Of a stretch of 53,507 nt of DNA, positions 6,280-14,392 are shown piece after piece. The stretch is from Bacteroidales bacterium (GTDB taxonomy: Bacteria > Bacteroidota > Bacteroidia > Bacteroidales > F082): assembly GCA_017439405.1 (NCBI GenBank), contig JAFSJF010000032.1, forward strand, positions 1-53,507, in the 5' to 3' direction. Position 1 is the stretch's first letter. Each line of letters opens with the position of its first letter. A program made the translations under genes and the position numbers. Under the pieces are notes generated by a model. That model did no database searches. It was not told where the DNA came from and worked only from the letters and a program-made list of their open reading frames with translations.

Positions 6280-8091
6280 ATGGCCATGACAAAGGACAAA
6301 TTCAACTGGAAATTTTGCCTTTGTTGTGGCCTTTTCGTTTGGTTTGTCGTCAACCTGTTGCAGGGCATCTTCACCGAAATACAGGAAGACGAGGCCTATT
6401 ACCACCTTTGGGGCGAGCATCTCGCCTGGGGCTATTTCGACCACCCGCCCATGGTGGCTTTGATGACTTGGCTAAGCAGCAAATTGTTTACGGGAACTTT
6501 GGGCGTGAGGTTTTTCACGATTGTTGCATCGTGTTTATCATTGTTCGTCATCTGGAAAACGGCATCCTTCAATTGTCTGCCACAATGTGACAATACATGG
6601 CTGCCACAATGTGACAGCCCTACAACTGACAACTCTACACTGCTCTTTTTCACAATCGCCTGCTCCGTCGTGATGTTCAACATCTACGGCTTCGTCGCCA
6701 CGCCAGATGCGAGCTTGATTCTTTTTTCGGCTCTGTTTCTCCTTGTGTATCAGCGATATTTGGAGGAAAACACATGGCCTCGCGTCGCGCTGATGGGCTT
6801 GATGATGGCCCTGATGGTTTACAGCAAGTACCACGCTTTCCTGTTTTTGGGCCTGATTGTGCTCTCCAACCTCAAATTGCTGAAAGACGGCAAGTTCTAT
6901 GTGGCCTGCCTCGTGGCTTTGGCTTTGCTGATGCCGCATATCATCTGGCAAGTCAACAACGGTTTCCCGAGTTTCCGCTACCACCTATCAGGACGCAGCG
7001 AGCCTTTCCGTTGGAGCTATTTCCTCGAATATCTGCCTAACCAATTGCTGGTTTTCAATCCGTTCACGTTTGGCGCTGTGGCGTATGTATTGATTAAGGA
7101 TTGGGGTTGTGTCCGAATCGCCCCTGCCCCACTTTCACACTCCCAGCCCCCTCGTAAGGGAGAAAAGCTGACACCTGCCGGCGATTTCGAGCGGGGACTG
7201 AAATACATTCTCGTCGGATTCTTCTTTTTCTTCTGGCTGATGGCTTTCCGTGGGCATGTGGAGCCGCATTGGACCATCGTATGTGTCATACCCGTTGTGG
7301 TTTTGGTCTATCGCAAGGCATTGGTTGACAGAAAACTCTTGAATTACACCAAACGTTTCATCTTGCCTTCACTCTTTTTGGTTTTGGCCTTCAGATTCCT
7401 CCTGTTGACTCCATTGGTTGACCGTTTCGGCTATCATGGCAAGGAAGCTTATTACAAGGCCGTCCAGACCGTGGCAGGCGAGCATCCTGTCGTGTTCCAG
7501 GGTTCTTTTCAGAGACCTTCACTGTATCATTACTTTACGAATAACAAAAGTTCCTCGCTTAAAGCTTATTACGACCGCATGACGCAGTTCGACCTCTGGC
7601 AGTTCGACACGGCGTGGGTGGGTCAGCCGGTGTTCGTGTGTGGTCCCGTGCTGAATATGTCAGAGGTAATCGAAGCTGGTAACCAATGTGTTGAAGGCTA
7701 TCTGATGCAACGTTTCCAGTCGCCCAACCGCTTGGTAACGGAGTTTCGCGTCACCAATTTTGACGATGCCGAACCGCTCGTGTTGCACTATGGCGACACG
7801 ATAAGGATGGATTTCACCATTCGCAATCCATACGGACAAGCTGTTGATTTCCAAAATGATGAAATGTCAATTGGCATTGCTGCGCAATATCTTTCCACCA
7901 ACGGTTTCGGGTATTGTTTCTACGACAATCGGATTGTGATACCGCCGCATTCCACTTACTCAGGCCGTTTGTTCACAATCGTGACCGAAAACATCGGGAT
8001 TGGGCCAAACGAACTGACACTCGGATTGGGCGACGGCATCGCTTCCTTCGTCACGGAGGGAAGTCGTGCCAGGGTGAGAATCATGGAGTGA
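6280..8091 (+). CDS. membrane glycosyltransferase, GT39/ArnT-like
   Basis: This 603-residue polytopic membrane protein belongs to the PMT/ArnT superfamily, which transfers a sugar from a polyprenyl-phosphate donor on the outer face of the inner membrane. The first helix is followed by the diagnostic acidic loop IQEDEAYYHLWGEHLAWGYF with DHPP after it. About nine further helices follow, including VVMFNIYGFVATPDASLILF and GFFFFFWLMAF, then a soluble beta-rich C-terminal domain from about residue 480. Two in-frame low-complexity inserts coincide with repeats: residues about 100-115 (CLPQCDNTWLPQCDSPTTDN) and about 277-302 (CVRIAPAPLSHSQPPRKG and onward). Both fall in loops. The acceptor is unknown. 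ATG 6286 is an alternative start. Confidence 0.85.
   Translation: MAMTKDKFNWKFCLCCGLFVWFVVNLLQGIFTEIQEDEAYYHLWGEHLAWGYFDHPPMVALMTWLSSKLFTGTLGVRFFTIVASCLSLFVIWKTASFNCLPQCDNTWLPQCDSPTTDNSTLLFFTIACSVVMFNIYGFVATPDASLILFSALFLLVYQRYLEENTWPRVALMGLMMALMVYSKYHAFLFLGLIVLSNLKLLKDGKFYVACLVALALLMPHIIWQVNNGFPSFRYHLSGRSEPFRWSYFLEYLPNQLLVFNPFTFGAVAYVLIKDWGCVRIAPAPLSHSQPPRKGEKLTPAGDFERGLKYILVGFFFFFWLMAFRGHVEPHWTIVCVIPVVVLVYRKALVDRKLLNYTKRFILPSLFLVLAFRFLLLTPLVDRFGYHGKEAYYKAVQTVAGEHPVVFQGSFQRPSLYHYFTNNKSSSLKAYYDRMTQFDLWQFDTAWVGQPVFVCGPVLNMSEVIEAGNQCVEGYLMQRFQSPNRLVTEFRVTNFDDAEPLVLHYGDTIRMDFTIRNPYGQAVDFQNDEMSIGIAAQYLSTNGFGYCFYDNRIVIPPHSTYSGRLFTIVTENIGIGPNELTLGLGDGIASFVTEGSRARVRIME
6577..6623. repeat. intragenic palindromic repeat in the glycosyltransferase, GGCTGCCACA family
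   Basis: TGCCACAATGTGACA occurs twice (6578-6592 and within 6599-6623). The second copy, GGCTGCCACAATGTGACAGC then CCTAC, is a near-perfect palindrome (one G-T pair). It is the reverse complement of the element at 39966-39994. It is translated in frame between two transmembrane segments. Confidence 0.8.
7113..7189. repeat. second intragenic insert in the glycosyltransferase, C-run type
   Basis: The insert is framed by CGAATCGCC (7114-7122) and GGCGATTTCG (7180-7189), inverted with one bulged base. Inside it CTCCC (7140-7144) and GGGAG (7158-7162) surround CCCCCTCGTAA. Its C-run core resembles the core of the polA insert. Boundaries are approximate. Confidence 0.45.
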
Positions 8092-8099
8092 AAGCGAAA

Positions 8100-8639
8100 T
8101 CACATCCAAGCGGGAAGGTTTTCCGCCCACGTCACGGTGGCTCTTCGGCGCATCACTTCCTGCCGGATGTAGTCGAGACTGTTTTGCCGCTTGGTTTTTT
8201 CAAGCAGGTAGATCTCCTGGAGCTCTATGATTTCCAAGGCTTGCTTGAGGGCTTTCCCTTTGTTGACGTCGAGAAGGAAAGCGTGGCCGACGCCTTCGAT
8301 TTCGCGCAAGTTTTTGATGATTGCAGGCATCCTTTCTGGAAGAACGCCATTCCTGACCACCAAGAGATAGTCGAGACGTGGGCTGAAATCGAGTAGGGCC
8401 TTGCCGGCGCTTTGTATGGATACAAGATTGTAAACCTGGCAGTTCTCCCCTGCGGTGTAATAATAGAAGGAAAACGGGATGCCGTTGTCGTACAGGTCTT
8501 CCTCACGGGCAAGGTTGATGGAAAACTTCTTGTTGATCGACCACGCCAATTTGTAGTCAGGCAAACTTGAGTTGATGCCAATGGCGAAGGTGTCTTCAAA
8601 AGAAGCGACACGTATCTTATTTCTTTCCTTGGGATTCAT
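8100..8639 (-). CDS. IPExxxVDY family protein
   Basis: The 179-residue cytoplasmic protein matches the small Bacteroidota-only IPExxxVDY family, whose gene regularly sits behind rnc. The naming motif near the C-terminal half is here in a variant form, LLDFSPRLDYLLVV. The start MNPKERNKIRVASFED at 8639 overlaps the end of rnc by 23 bases, indicating translational coupling in the acpP-fabF-rnc transcript. The frame is open further upstream, but that part lies inside rnc. The molecular function of the family is unknown to me. The stop is only 8 bases from the convergent glycosyltransferase stop. Confidence 0.78.
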   Translation of the reverse strand: MNPKERNKIRVASFEDTFAIGINSSLPDYKLAWSINKKFSINLAREEDLYDNGIPFSFYYYTAGENCQVYNLVSIQSAGKALLDFSPRLDYLLVVRNGVLPERMPAIIKNLREIEGVGHAFLLDVNKGKALKQALEIIELQEIYLLEKTKRQNSLDYIRQEVMRRRATVTWAENLPAWM

Positions 8640-9384
8640 GCGACAAAGATACGTCTTTTGCCAATAAGTCCAAGGTTTTTTCTGCGGCATGTTGTTCTGC
8701 CCGCTTGATGGAGTAGTCGATGGCATCGGCATAGGGGTTGTCATCGACGAATACCTGCACGTGAAACAGCTTCTTGTTTTTCAGTTGTTCCTCATCCAGC
8801 AGCCTGAACTCTATGTGTTTCTTGACCTTGTCTTTCTGCGCCCACTCAAGGATTCTGCTCTTGAAGTTGATTTCGGTTTGCTGCAAATCCTCAAGGTCGA
8901 TGTGGGTGCGGATGATGCGGTCGATGATGACACGTTTGGTGAAGTCAAAGTCGTGGTCTAAGTAGATGGCACCCATGAGGGCCTCGAAAACGTTGCCGCC
9001 CAACGAGCGGAACGAGGGGAACTTGCTGTTGTCGGCAACGTAATGGATGTGGTCTTCAAAATGCAGTTTTTGAGACAGATTGTTGAGAGAAGCCCTGCTG
9101 ACGATGCGCGACCGCATTTCCGTCAAAAAGCCTTCCGATTGTGTGGGATACGTCCTGAAGAGGTAATCGGCTACGGCTGCGCTAAGCACCGCGTCGCCCA
9201 AATACTCGAGCCTTTCGTTGCTAAGGTGGTATTTGCCGATGTTTTCCCCCGACTTTGACTTGTGCGTAAACGCCAATTGGTACAAGGCCATGTTTTTCGG
9301 ATAGAACCCGAAGGTGCTATGGATGTATTTGGCAAGGGCTTTTTCTTCGGGAGAGCGACGGGAAAAGAGACCGGATAGCGTCAT
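8617..9384 (-). CDS. rnc: ribonuclease III
   Basis: The 255-residue double-strand-specific endoribonuclease processes rRNA and structured RNAs. The catalytic domain has the signature NERLEYLGDAVL (residues 56-67, with E57, E60 and D64) and the second acidic site FEALMGAIYLD (E134). The C-terminal dsRNA-binding domain runs from about residue 172 (INFKSRILEWAQ) to 240 (EQHAAEKTLDLL). Length is slightly above the usual 225-245 through an N-terminal extension, common in Bacteroidota. It starts one base behind the fabF stop. Confidence 0.95.
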   Translation of the reverse strand: MTLSGLFSRRSPEEKALAKYIHSTFGFYPKNMALYQLAFTHKSKSGENIGKYHLSNERLEYLGDAVLSAAVADYLFRTYPTQSEGFLTEMRSRIVSRASLNNLSQKLHFEDHIHYVADNSKFPSFRSLGGNVFEALMGAIYLDHDFDFTKRVIIDRIIRTHIDLEDLQQTEINFKSRILEWAQKDKVKKHIEFRLLDEEQLKNKKLFHVQVFVDDNPYADAIDYSIKRAEQHAAEKTLDLLAKDVSLSHESQGKK

Positions 9385-9385
9385 T

Positions 9386-10642
9386 TTATGACTGGAACTT
9401 TTTGAAAATCAAGGAGGCGTTTTGGCCTCCGAAACCGAATGAGTTGGAGAGGGCGTAGTTGATGTCGCGTCTGCGTGCCTGATTGAAAGTGAAATCGAGG
9501 CGGTTGTCGATTTGCGGGTCGTCTTCAAAATGGTTTATGGTGGGCGGGACGATGCCATTCTTGAGTGCAAGCACCGAGGCGATGGCTTCTATGGCGCCCG
9601 CACCACCCAAGAGGTGGCCTGTCATGGATTTGGTGGAGTTGATGCTGATGTTGTTGGCATGTTCGCCAAACACCGCTTTGATGGCGATAGGCTCGGCGAG
9701 GTCGCCCGCCGGTGTCGAGGTGCCATGGGTGTTGATATGCCCAATCTTGTCAGGAGTGATGCCTGCGTCATCAAGGGCACGTTGCATGCTCAAGATGCCG
9801 CCTTTGCCTTCGGGATGAGGCGCGGTGATGTGGTAGGCATCGGCAGAAGCTCCACCGCCCACCATTTCGGCGTAAATCCTCGCGCCGCGTGCTAAGGCGT
9901 GTTCGTATTCCTCCAACACGAGGCTGCCGGCACCCTCGCCCATGACGAAACCGTCGCGGTTGCGGTCGAAAGGACGCGAGGCGGTCAGCGGGTCGTCGTT
10001 GCGTGTCGAAAGAGCCTTCATGGCGTTAAAGCCACCGATGCCGCACTCGCCGATGGCTGCACCTGCGCCACCAGCCACAACGACTTTGCTCTTGCCGTAT
10101 CGGATATAGTTGAATGCCTCCATGATGGCATGAGCCGAGGACGCGCAGGCCGACACGGTGGCAAAGTTGGGGCCGCGGAAACCATACTTGATGGAAATGA
10201 CGCCACCTGGCATGTTGGCTATCATCTTGGTGATGAGGAAGGGACTGAAGCGTGGCGTGCCGTCGCCATTCACAAAATATTCCCTCATCTCGTTGAAGAA
10301 TTGGTTGACACCACCAATGCCTGAAGTCAGCATGACTCCCACATCGTCGAAGTCGGTGTTCTCGGGCGTGATGCCCGAGTCGGCAATGGCTTCGTCGGCG
10401 GCCACGATGTCGAACTGCGCAAACAAGTCATACTTGCGTGCAGTCTTCTTGTCGAAATAATCGTCGGGGTTGTACCCTTTCACCTCACAGGCGAAATGGG
10501 TCTTGAACAAAGAAGAATCGAAACGCGTAATCTCGCCGGCACCGTTTTTGCCGTTCACCAAACCATCCCAAAAATCCTTGGCGGTGTTTCCGATGGGGGT
10601 GATGGCTCCGAGACCTGTGACGACTACCCGTTTCGATTCCAT
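9386..10642 (-). CDS. fabF: beta-ketoacyl-ACP synthase II
   Basis: The 418-residue KAS II enzyme condenses malonyl-ACP with acyl-ACP in fatty-acid elongation. The Cys-His-His triad is visible: C166 in VSACASSAH, H306 in NTHGTSTPAGD and H343 in SMTGHLLGGAGA. Length and start (MESKRVVVTGLGAITPIG) are normal for the family. It lies 27 bases downstream of acpP, the gene for its carrier-protein substrate, in the conserved acpP-fabF-rnc order. Confidence 0.96.
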   Translation of the reverse strand: MESKRVVVTGLGAITPIGNTAKDFWDGLVNGKNGAGEITRFDSSLFKTHFACEVKGYNPDDYFDKKTARKYDLFAQFDIVAADEAIADSGITPENTDFDDVGVMLTSGIGGVNQFFNEMREYFVNGDGTPRFSPFLITKMIANMPGGVISIKYGFRGPNFATVSACASSAHAIMEAFNYIRYGKSKVVVAGGAGAAIGECGIGGFNAMKALSTRNDDPLTASRPFDRNRDGFVMGEGAGSLVLEEYEHALARGARIYAEMVGGGASADAYHITAPHPEGKGGILSMQRALDDAGITPDKIGHINTHGTSTPAGDLAEPIAIKAVFGEHANNISINSTKSMTGHLLGGAGAIEAIASVLALKNGIVPPTINHFEDDPQIDNRLDFTFNQARRRDINYALSNSFGFGGQNASLIFKKFQS

Positions 10643-10669
10643 GAAATCTATGATAGATTCGTAATGCGA

Positions 10670-10912
10670 TTAGTTCTCGGCACGCATTTTTTCAATCAAT
10701 TTGACAACGTCACCAACGGTCACGATGCTCTCTTGCTGGTCGTCAGGAATGGAGAGGTTGAAGTTCTTCTCGAACTCCATCATCAGCTCGACCGTGTCCA
10801 GCGAGTCGGCGCCGAGGTCGTTTGTGAAACTGGCTTCCATTGTGACTTCCGAAGGATCAACGCCTAGTTTTTCGGCGATGATTGGGGTGATTTCATTCAA
10901 AATTTCTTGCAT
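10670..10912 (-). CDS. acpP: acyl carrier protein
   Basis: The 80-residue acidic protein carries growing fatty acids on phosphopantetheine attached to Ser37 in the motif [16 protein letters not shown] start it at the ATG at 10912 ([10 protein letters not shown]); the frame three codons longer would use a TTG. A TAnnTTTG promoter lies 57 bases upstream, so acpP heads the acpP-fabF-rnc-IPExxxVDY operon. Confidence 0.96.
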   Translation of the reverse strand: MQEILNEITPIIAEKLGVDPSEVTMEASFTNDLGADSLDTVELMMEFEKNFNLSIPDDQQESIVTVGDVVKLIEKMRAEN

Positions 10913-10968
10913 AGTTTTCAATTTTTGCGTTTAACAAATATTAAATTGCTCGTTTTCGTTTTCGGCGA

Positions 10969-10976
10969 CAAAGGTA
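10969..10976 (-). promoter_or_regulatory. -7 promoter element for the acpP operon
   Basis: TACCTTTG followed by TCGCC on the minus strand. The same 13 bases TACCTTTGTCGCC occur at the promoter of the broken sorting-domain gene at 11361-11368. Confidence 0.65.
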
Positions 10977-11024
10977 CGACTTTTTTTTCATAGCAAGCCT
11001 TTTTTTCGGTTTTTTGGCGTTTTG

Positions 11025-11057
11025 GCGAAAAAAACGGGCGGTCATTTCCGTCCGTTT
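11025..11057 (-). terminator. rho-independent terminator behind the sorting-domain remnant
   Basis: On the minus strand AAACGGACGG, a 6-base loop and CCGCCCGTTT form a 10-base stem (one G-T pair), followed by a run of seven T in total. Confidence 0.7.
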
Positions 11058-11107
11058 ATGCAAGAGACATGATGCCTCCATAAAAACAGAAACCATCATT
11101 CTATATT

Positions 11108-11355
11108 CTATTCCTTCATCACCTTGTCCGAAAATGCCTTGCCGCCTTCGAGGGTGACGCGCATCAGGTAAACGCCCTGCGGCAGGCCTTCCAGACTGAC
11201 TTCGTTGGTGTTTTGGACGGTCTTCACTTGTTGTCCCATAGTATGGAACACCTGGGCTTTCGTTAAGTTTTCGGCTTCGATATGGACTGTGCCCGTAGTG
11301 GGGTTGGGATAGAGCGCGACAATCGTACCCGATTGTTCTTTGAACGCCGTTTCAT
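11108..11355 (-). pseudogene. remnant of a T9SS cargo gene: C-terminal sorting domain only
   Basis: Read from 11347 to the stop at 11108, the minus strand encodes a complete type A sorting domain: ALYPNPTTGTVHIEAENL, VFHTMGQQVKT, LEGLPQGVYLMRVTLEGG and SDKVMKE at the end. There is no start codon in this frame. The only nearby ATG (11355) is in another frame and stops after about 30 codons. Even so, a TAnnTTTG promoter lies just upstream and a terminator follows. The structure suggests that the body of a secreted-protein gene was deleted, leaving promoter, a few codons, the sorting domain and terminator. Confidence 0.75.
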
Positions 11356-11360
11356 GGCGA

Positions 11361-11368
11361 CAAAGGTA
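11361..11368 (-). promoter_or_regulatory. -7 promoter element of the sorting-domain remnant
   Basis: TACCTTTG on the minus strand, 6 bases before the orphan ATG at 11355. Confidence 0.5.
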
Positions 11369-11404
11369 GGGATAATTTTCTGCTTCTATTTTCTTGAAAT
11401 GTCG

Positions 11405-11412
11405 TATTTTTA
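11405..11412 (+). promoter_or_regulatory. -7-like element for polA
   Basis: TATTTTTA followed by CCCC, 20 bases upstream of the polA ATG; it differs from TAnnTTTG in the last base. Confidence 0.4.
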
Positions 11413-11431
11413 CCCCACAAAACCGAACCCT

Positions 11432-14299
11432 ATGGAAAACACGGACAAAAAACTCTTCCTTTTGGATGCCTACGCTTTGATTTACAGGGCGTTCTTCGCC
11501 ATGAACAAGAACCCACGGATGACCTCGAAGGGCTTGAACACCTCGGCGGTGATGGGCTTTCTCAACTCACTCTACGAAATCTTGCAGAAAGAGAAACCGA
11601 CCCACATCGGCGTGGCCTTCGACGTGGCCGGCACCGCGCAACGGCAGGCCGAATACAGCGAATACAAGGCCAACCGCGAGAAGATGCCCGACGACCTGCG
11701 CGACGCCATACCCTATATAATAAGGCTCATCGAGGCCTTCAACATCGCCATCTACGGCGTGGAAGGCTACGAGGCCGACGACGTGATTGGAACGCTGGCA
11801 AAAAAGGCTGAGCAACAAGGCTTCACCACCTATATGATGACCCCTGACAAGGACTTCGGGCAACTCGTCACCGACCACGTTTTGCTCTACAAGCCCGCCA
11901 AGTTCGGCGAGCCGGCACAAGTTTGGGGACCGAAGGAAGTATGCCAACGCTACGGCATCAGTGAACCCAAGCAACTCATTGACATTCTTGGGCTTTGGGG
12001 CGATGCCGCCGACAACATACCGGGCATCCCGGGCATCGGGGAGAAGACCGCCGCGCAACTGGTGGGGAAATACGGCAGCGTCGAAAACCTCATCGCCCAT
12101 GCCGACGAACTGAAAGGCAAACAAAAAGAGAATGTCATCGCGTTTGCCGAACAGGGAATGATGTCGAAAGCATTGGCCACCATCAATTTGGAGGTGCCGG
12201 TCGAGTTCGACGAGGAAGAGCTCCGCGCCAAGGAACCCGACCTGCCCGCACTGATGGCTCTTTTCGAGGAATTGGAGTTCAAGACTTTCGCAAAGCGGTT
12301 TTTGGAAGATTATAAAGGAAAGCATGGGGTTGACTCCCCCCTGCAGCCCATGCGGGTTGGCCCGTCCCCCTCTCAGAGGGGGGCAGGGGGGAGTCAAACC
12401 GACCTTTTCTCCAACGACACCCCTACTCCATCAGGACAATTCGACCTGTTCAACCAAGGCGATAGCGGCCTTCTGGAGTTTTCCGACAAAGGCTCGGCCA
12501 AGACCATGCCGCATGACTACAAACTCGTGGAAACCGAAGCCGACATCAAGGCATTGGTGGAACTGCTTTCCAAGCAGCCACAGTTTGTCTTCGACACCGA
12601 AACGACCAACATCGATGTGTATTCCGCTGATTTGGTGGGCCTTTCGTTCGCCATCAAAGCGCACGGGGCTTGGTATCTGCCTATGCCCGCCGAGCGCGAG
12701 GAATGTCAACAGAAGCTGGAACTTTTGAGACCTTTGTTTGAAAACGAAAGCATCCTGAAAATCGGGCAAAACCTGAAATATGACATTTCGATGCTCGCGC
12801 AATACGGCATCGCAGTGAAAGGCAAAATGTTCGACACGATGCTGGCGCACTACCTCCTCGAACCCGAGCAACGCCACAACATGGACTACTTGGCCGAGGT
12901 GTATCTCAACTACATCACCATCCCCATCGAGGACCTGATTGGCAAGGGAAGGATGCAAAAAACCATGCGCGAGGTGCCGGTGGAGTTGGTCAAGGAATAC
13001 GCCGCCGAGGACGCCGACATTACGCTACAATTGTATGAAAAACTGCTGCCGCTGCTGAAGGAAAACGGCGTGGAGAAACTGTTCTGCGAGATAGAGATGC
13101 CGCTCGTGCCTGTGCTGAGCCGCATGGAAGCCAACGGCGTGAAGATCGACACCGAGAATTTGCAGCAAATCAGCGAGGCGTTTGGCGGCGAAATCCACAA
13201 GATTGAGGAAGAGATTTACGAATTGGCTGGCACACCTTTCAATATCGCCTCGCCGAGGCAGCTGGGCGAAGTCCTGTTCGAGCGACTGAAAATCGACGAG
13301 AAGGCCAAGAAAACCAAGACGGGACAATACGCCACGGGTGAGGACGTGCTGCAAAAACTCTCGCACAAGCACCCCATCATCCAGAAAATCCTCGACTACC
13401 GCTCGTTCACGAAGCTGAAATCCACCTATTTGGACGCGCTTCCGGCCTTGGTCAACCCGAAAGATGGCCTGATTCACACCTCTTACAACCAGGCAGTTAC
13501 GGCTACGGGACGACTTAGTTCCAACAACCCGAACCTGCAAAACATCCCCGTGCGCACCGAGAAAGGCCGCGAAATCCGTCGTGCCTTCGTGCCACGAAGC
13601 GAGCAATACACCCTCCTTGCCGCCGACTACAGCCAAATCGAGTTGCGCATCATCGCTCATCTGAGCCAAGACCCCGCCATGGTCAGCGACTTCAACCTCG
13701 GCCACGACATCCACGCGGCCACGGCTGCCAAGGTGTTCCATGTGCCGATGAATGAGGTCACTAAAGAGCAGCGCAGTCGCGCCAAGGCGGTGAATTTCGG
13801 CATTATCTATGGAATGTCGGCTTTCGGCTTGGCCGAGAGGATGGAGCTTTCACGCAGCGAGGCCGCCGACATCATCAAGAAGTATTTCGAGGAGTACGCG
13901 GGCATCAAGGAATACATGAACCGCAGCATCGAATTGGCGCGTGAACGCGGCTATGCCGAGACCATCTTGGGCCGCCGGCGCTATTTGCGCGACATCAACA
14001 GTGCAAACAGCGTCGTGCGCGGCTTCGCCGAGCGCAACGCCATCAACGCGCCCATCCAAGGCAGCAGTGCCGACATGATCAAAATCGCGATGATTGGCAT
14101 CCACGAGGAGATGACGCGGATGAAGATGCAATCCAAAATGATTCTGCAAGTGCACGACGAATTGGTCTTCGACACGCATTTGGATGAACTCGCCGACCTG
14201 AAATCTATTGTCGAGAATAAGATGGTGAACGCCTTGCCGCTGTCGGTGCCGGTGGTCGTTGAGATGAACACGGGCGCAAATTGGCTTGAGGCGCATTAA
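11432..14299 (+). CDS. polA: DNA polymerase I with an in-frame palindromic insert
   Basis: The 955-residue enzyme fills repair and Okazaki gaps and removes RNA primers. The 5'-3' exonuclease domain spans residues 1-295 (LLDAYALIYRAFFAMN, EADDVIGTLA, MTPDKDFGQL). The 3'-5' proofreading domain spans about 365-560 and keeps the acidic motif FDTETTN at 388. The polymerase domain has SSNNPNLQNIP, DYSQIELR at about 732, GMSAFGLA and QVHDELVFD at about 906. The start is the ATG at 11432; the longer open frame runs back through the neighbouring promoter. Residues about 300-322 (DSPLQPMRVGPSPSQRGAGG) come from a perfect-armed palindrome and sit in the linker between the two nuclease domains. Confidence 0.96.
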   Translation: MENTDKKLFLLDAYALIYRAFFAMNKNPRMTSKGLNTSAVMGFLNSLYEILQKEKPTHIGVAFDVAGTAQRQAEYSEYKANREKMPDDLRDAIPYIIRLIEAFNIAIYGVEGYEADDVIGTLAKKAEQQGFTTYMMTPDKDFGQLVTDHVLLYKPAKFGEPAQVWGPKEVCQRYGISEPKQLIDILGLWGDAADNIPGIPGIGEKTAAQLVGKYGSVENLIAHADELKGKQKENVIAFAEQGMMSKALATINLEVPVEFDEEELRAKEPDLPALMALFEELEFKTFAKRFLEDYKGKHGVDSPLQPMRVGPSPSQRGAGGSQTDLFSNDTPTPSGQFDLFNQGDSGLLEFSDKGSAKTMPHDYKLVETEADIKALVELLSKQPQFVFDTETTNIDVYSADLVGLSFAIKAHGAWYLPMPAEREECQQKLELLRPLFENESILKIGQNLKYDISMLAQYGIAVKGKMFDTMLAHYLLEPEQRHNMDYLAEVYLNYITIPIEDLIGKGRMQKTMREVPVELVKEYAAEDADITLQLYEKLLPLLKENGVEKLFCEIEMPLVPVLSRMEANGVKIDTENLQQISEAFGGEIHKIEEEIYELAGTPFNIASPRQLGEVLFERLKIDEKAKKTKTGQYATGEDVLQKLSHKHPIIQKILDYRSFTKLKSTYLDALPALVNPKDGLIHTSYNQAVTATGRLSSNNPNLQNIPVRTEKGREIRRAFVPRSEQYTLLAADYSQIELRIIAHLSQDPAMVSDFNLGHDIHAATAAKVFHVPMNEVTKEQRSRAKAVNFGIIYGMSAFGLAERMELSRSEAADIIKKYFEEYAGIKEYMNRSIELARERGYAETILGRRRYLRDINSANSVVRGFAERNAINAPIQGSSADMIKIAMIGIHEEMTRMKMQSKMILQVHDELVFDTHLDELADLKSIVENKMVNALPLSVPVVVEMNTGANWLEAH
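12330..12397. repeat. palindromic element inserted in frame in polA
   Basis: TTGACTCCCCCCTGC (12330-12344) and its exact reverse complement GCAGGGGGGAGTCAA (12383-12397) enclose a second palindrome, CCCCCTCTCAGAGGGGG. The element is translated in frame and falls in a domain linker of DNA polymerase I. Confidence 0.88.
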
Positions 14300-14339
14300 A
14301 AATGGGAAGAACGTCGATTCCAACACCTATTTTGGCATG

Positions 14340-14365
14340 AAAAAAGGGCACCCTTTCGGATGCCC
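14340..14365 (-). terminator. terminator of the gldKLMN operon
   Basis: On the minus strand GGGCATCC-GAAA-GGGTGCCC forms an 8-base stem with a GAAA tetraloop and one G-T pair, followed by TTTTTT. It lies 28 bases behind the gldN stop. Confidence 0.85.
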
Positions 14366-14392
14366 TCCCCTTGTGTGAAACTTAAGACACTT

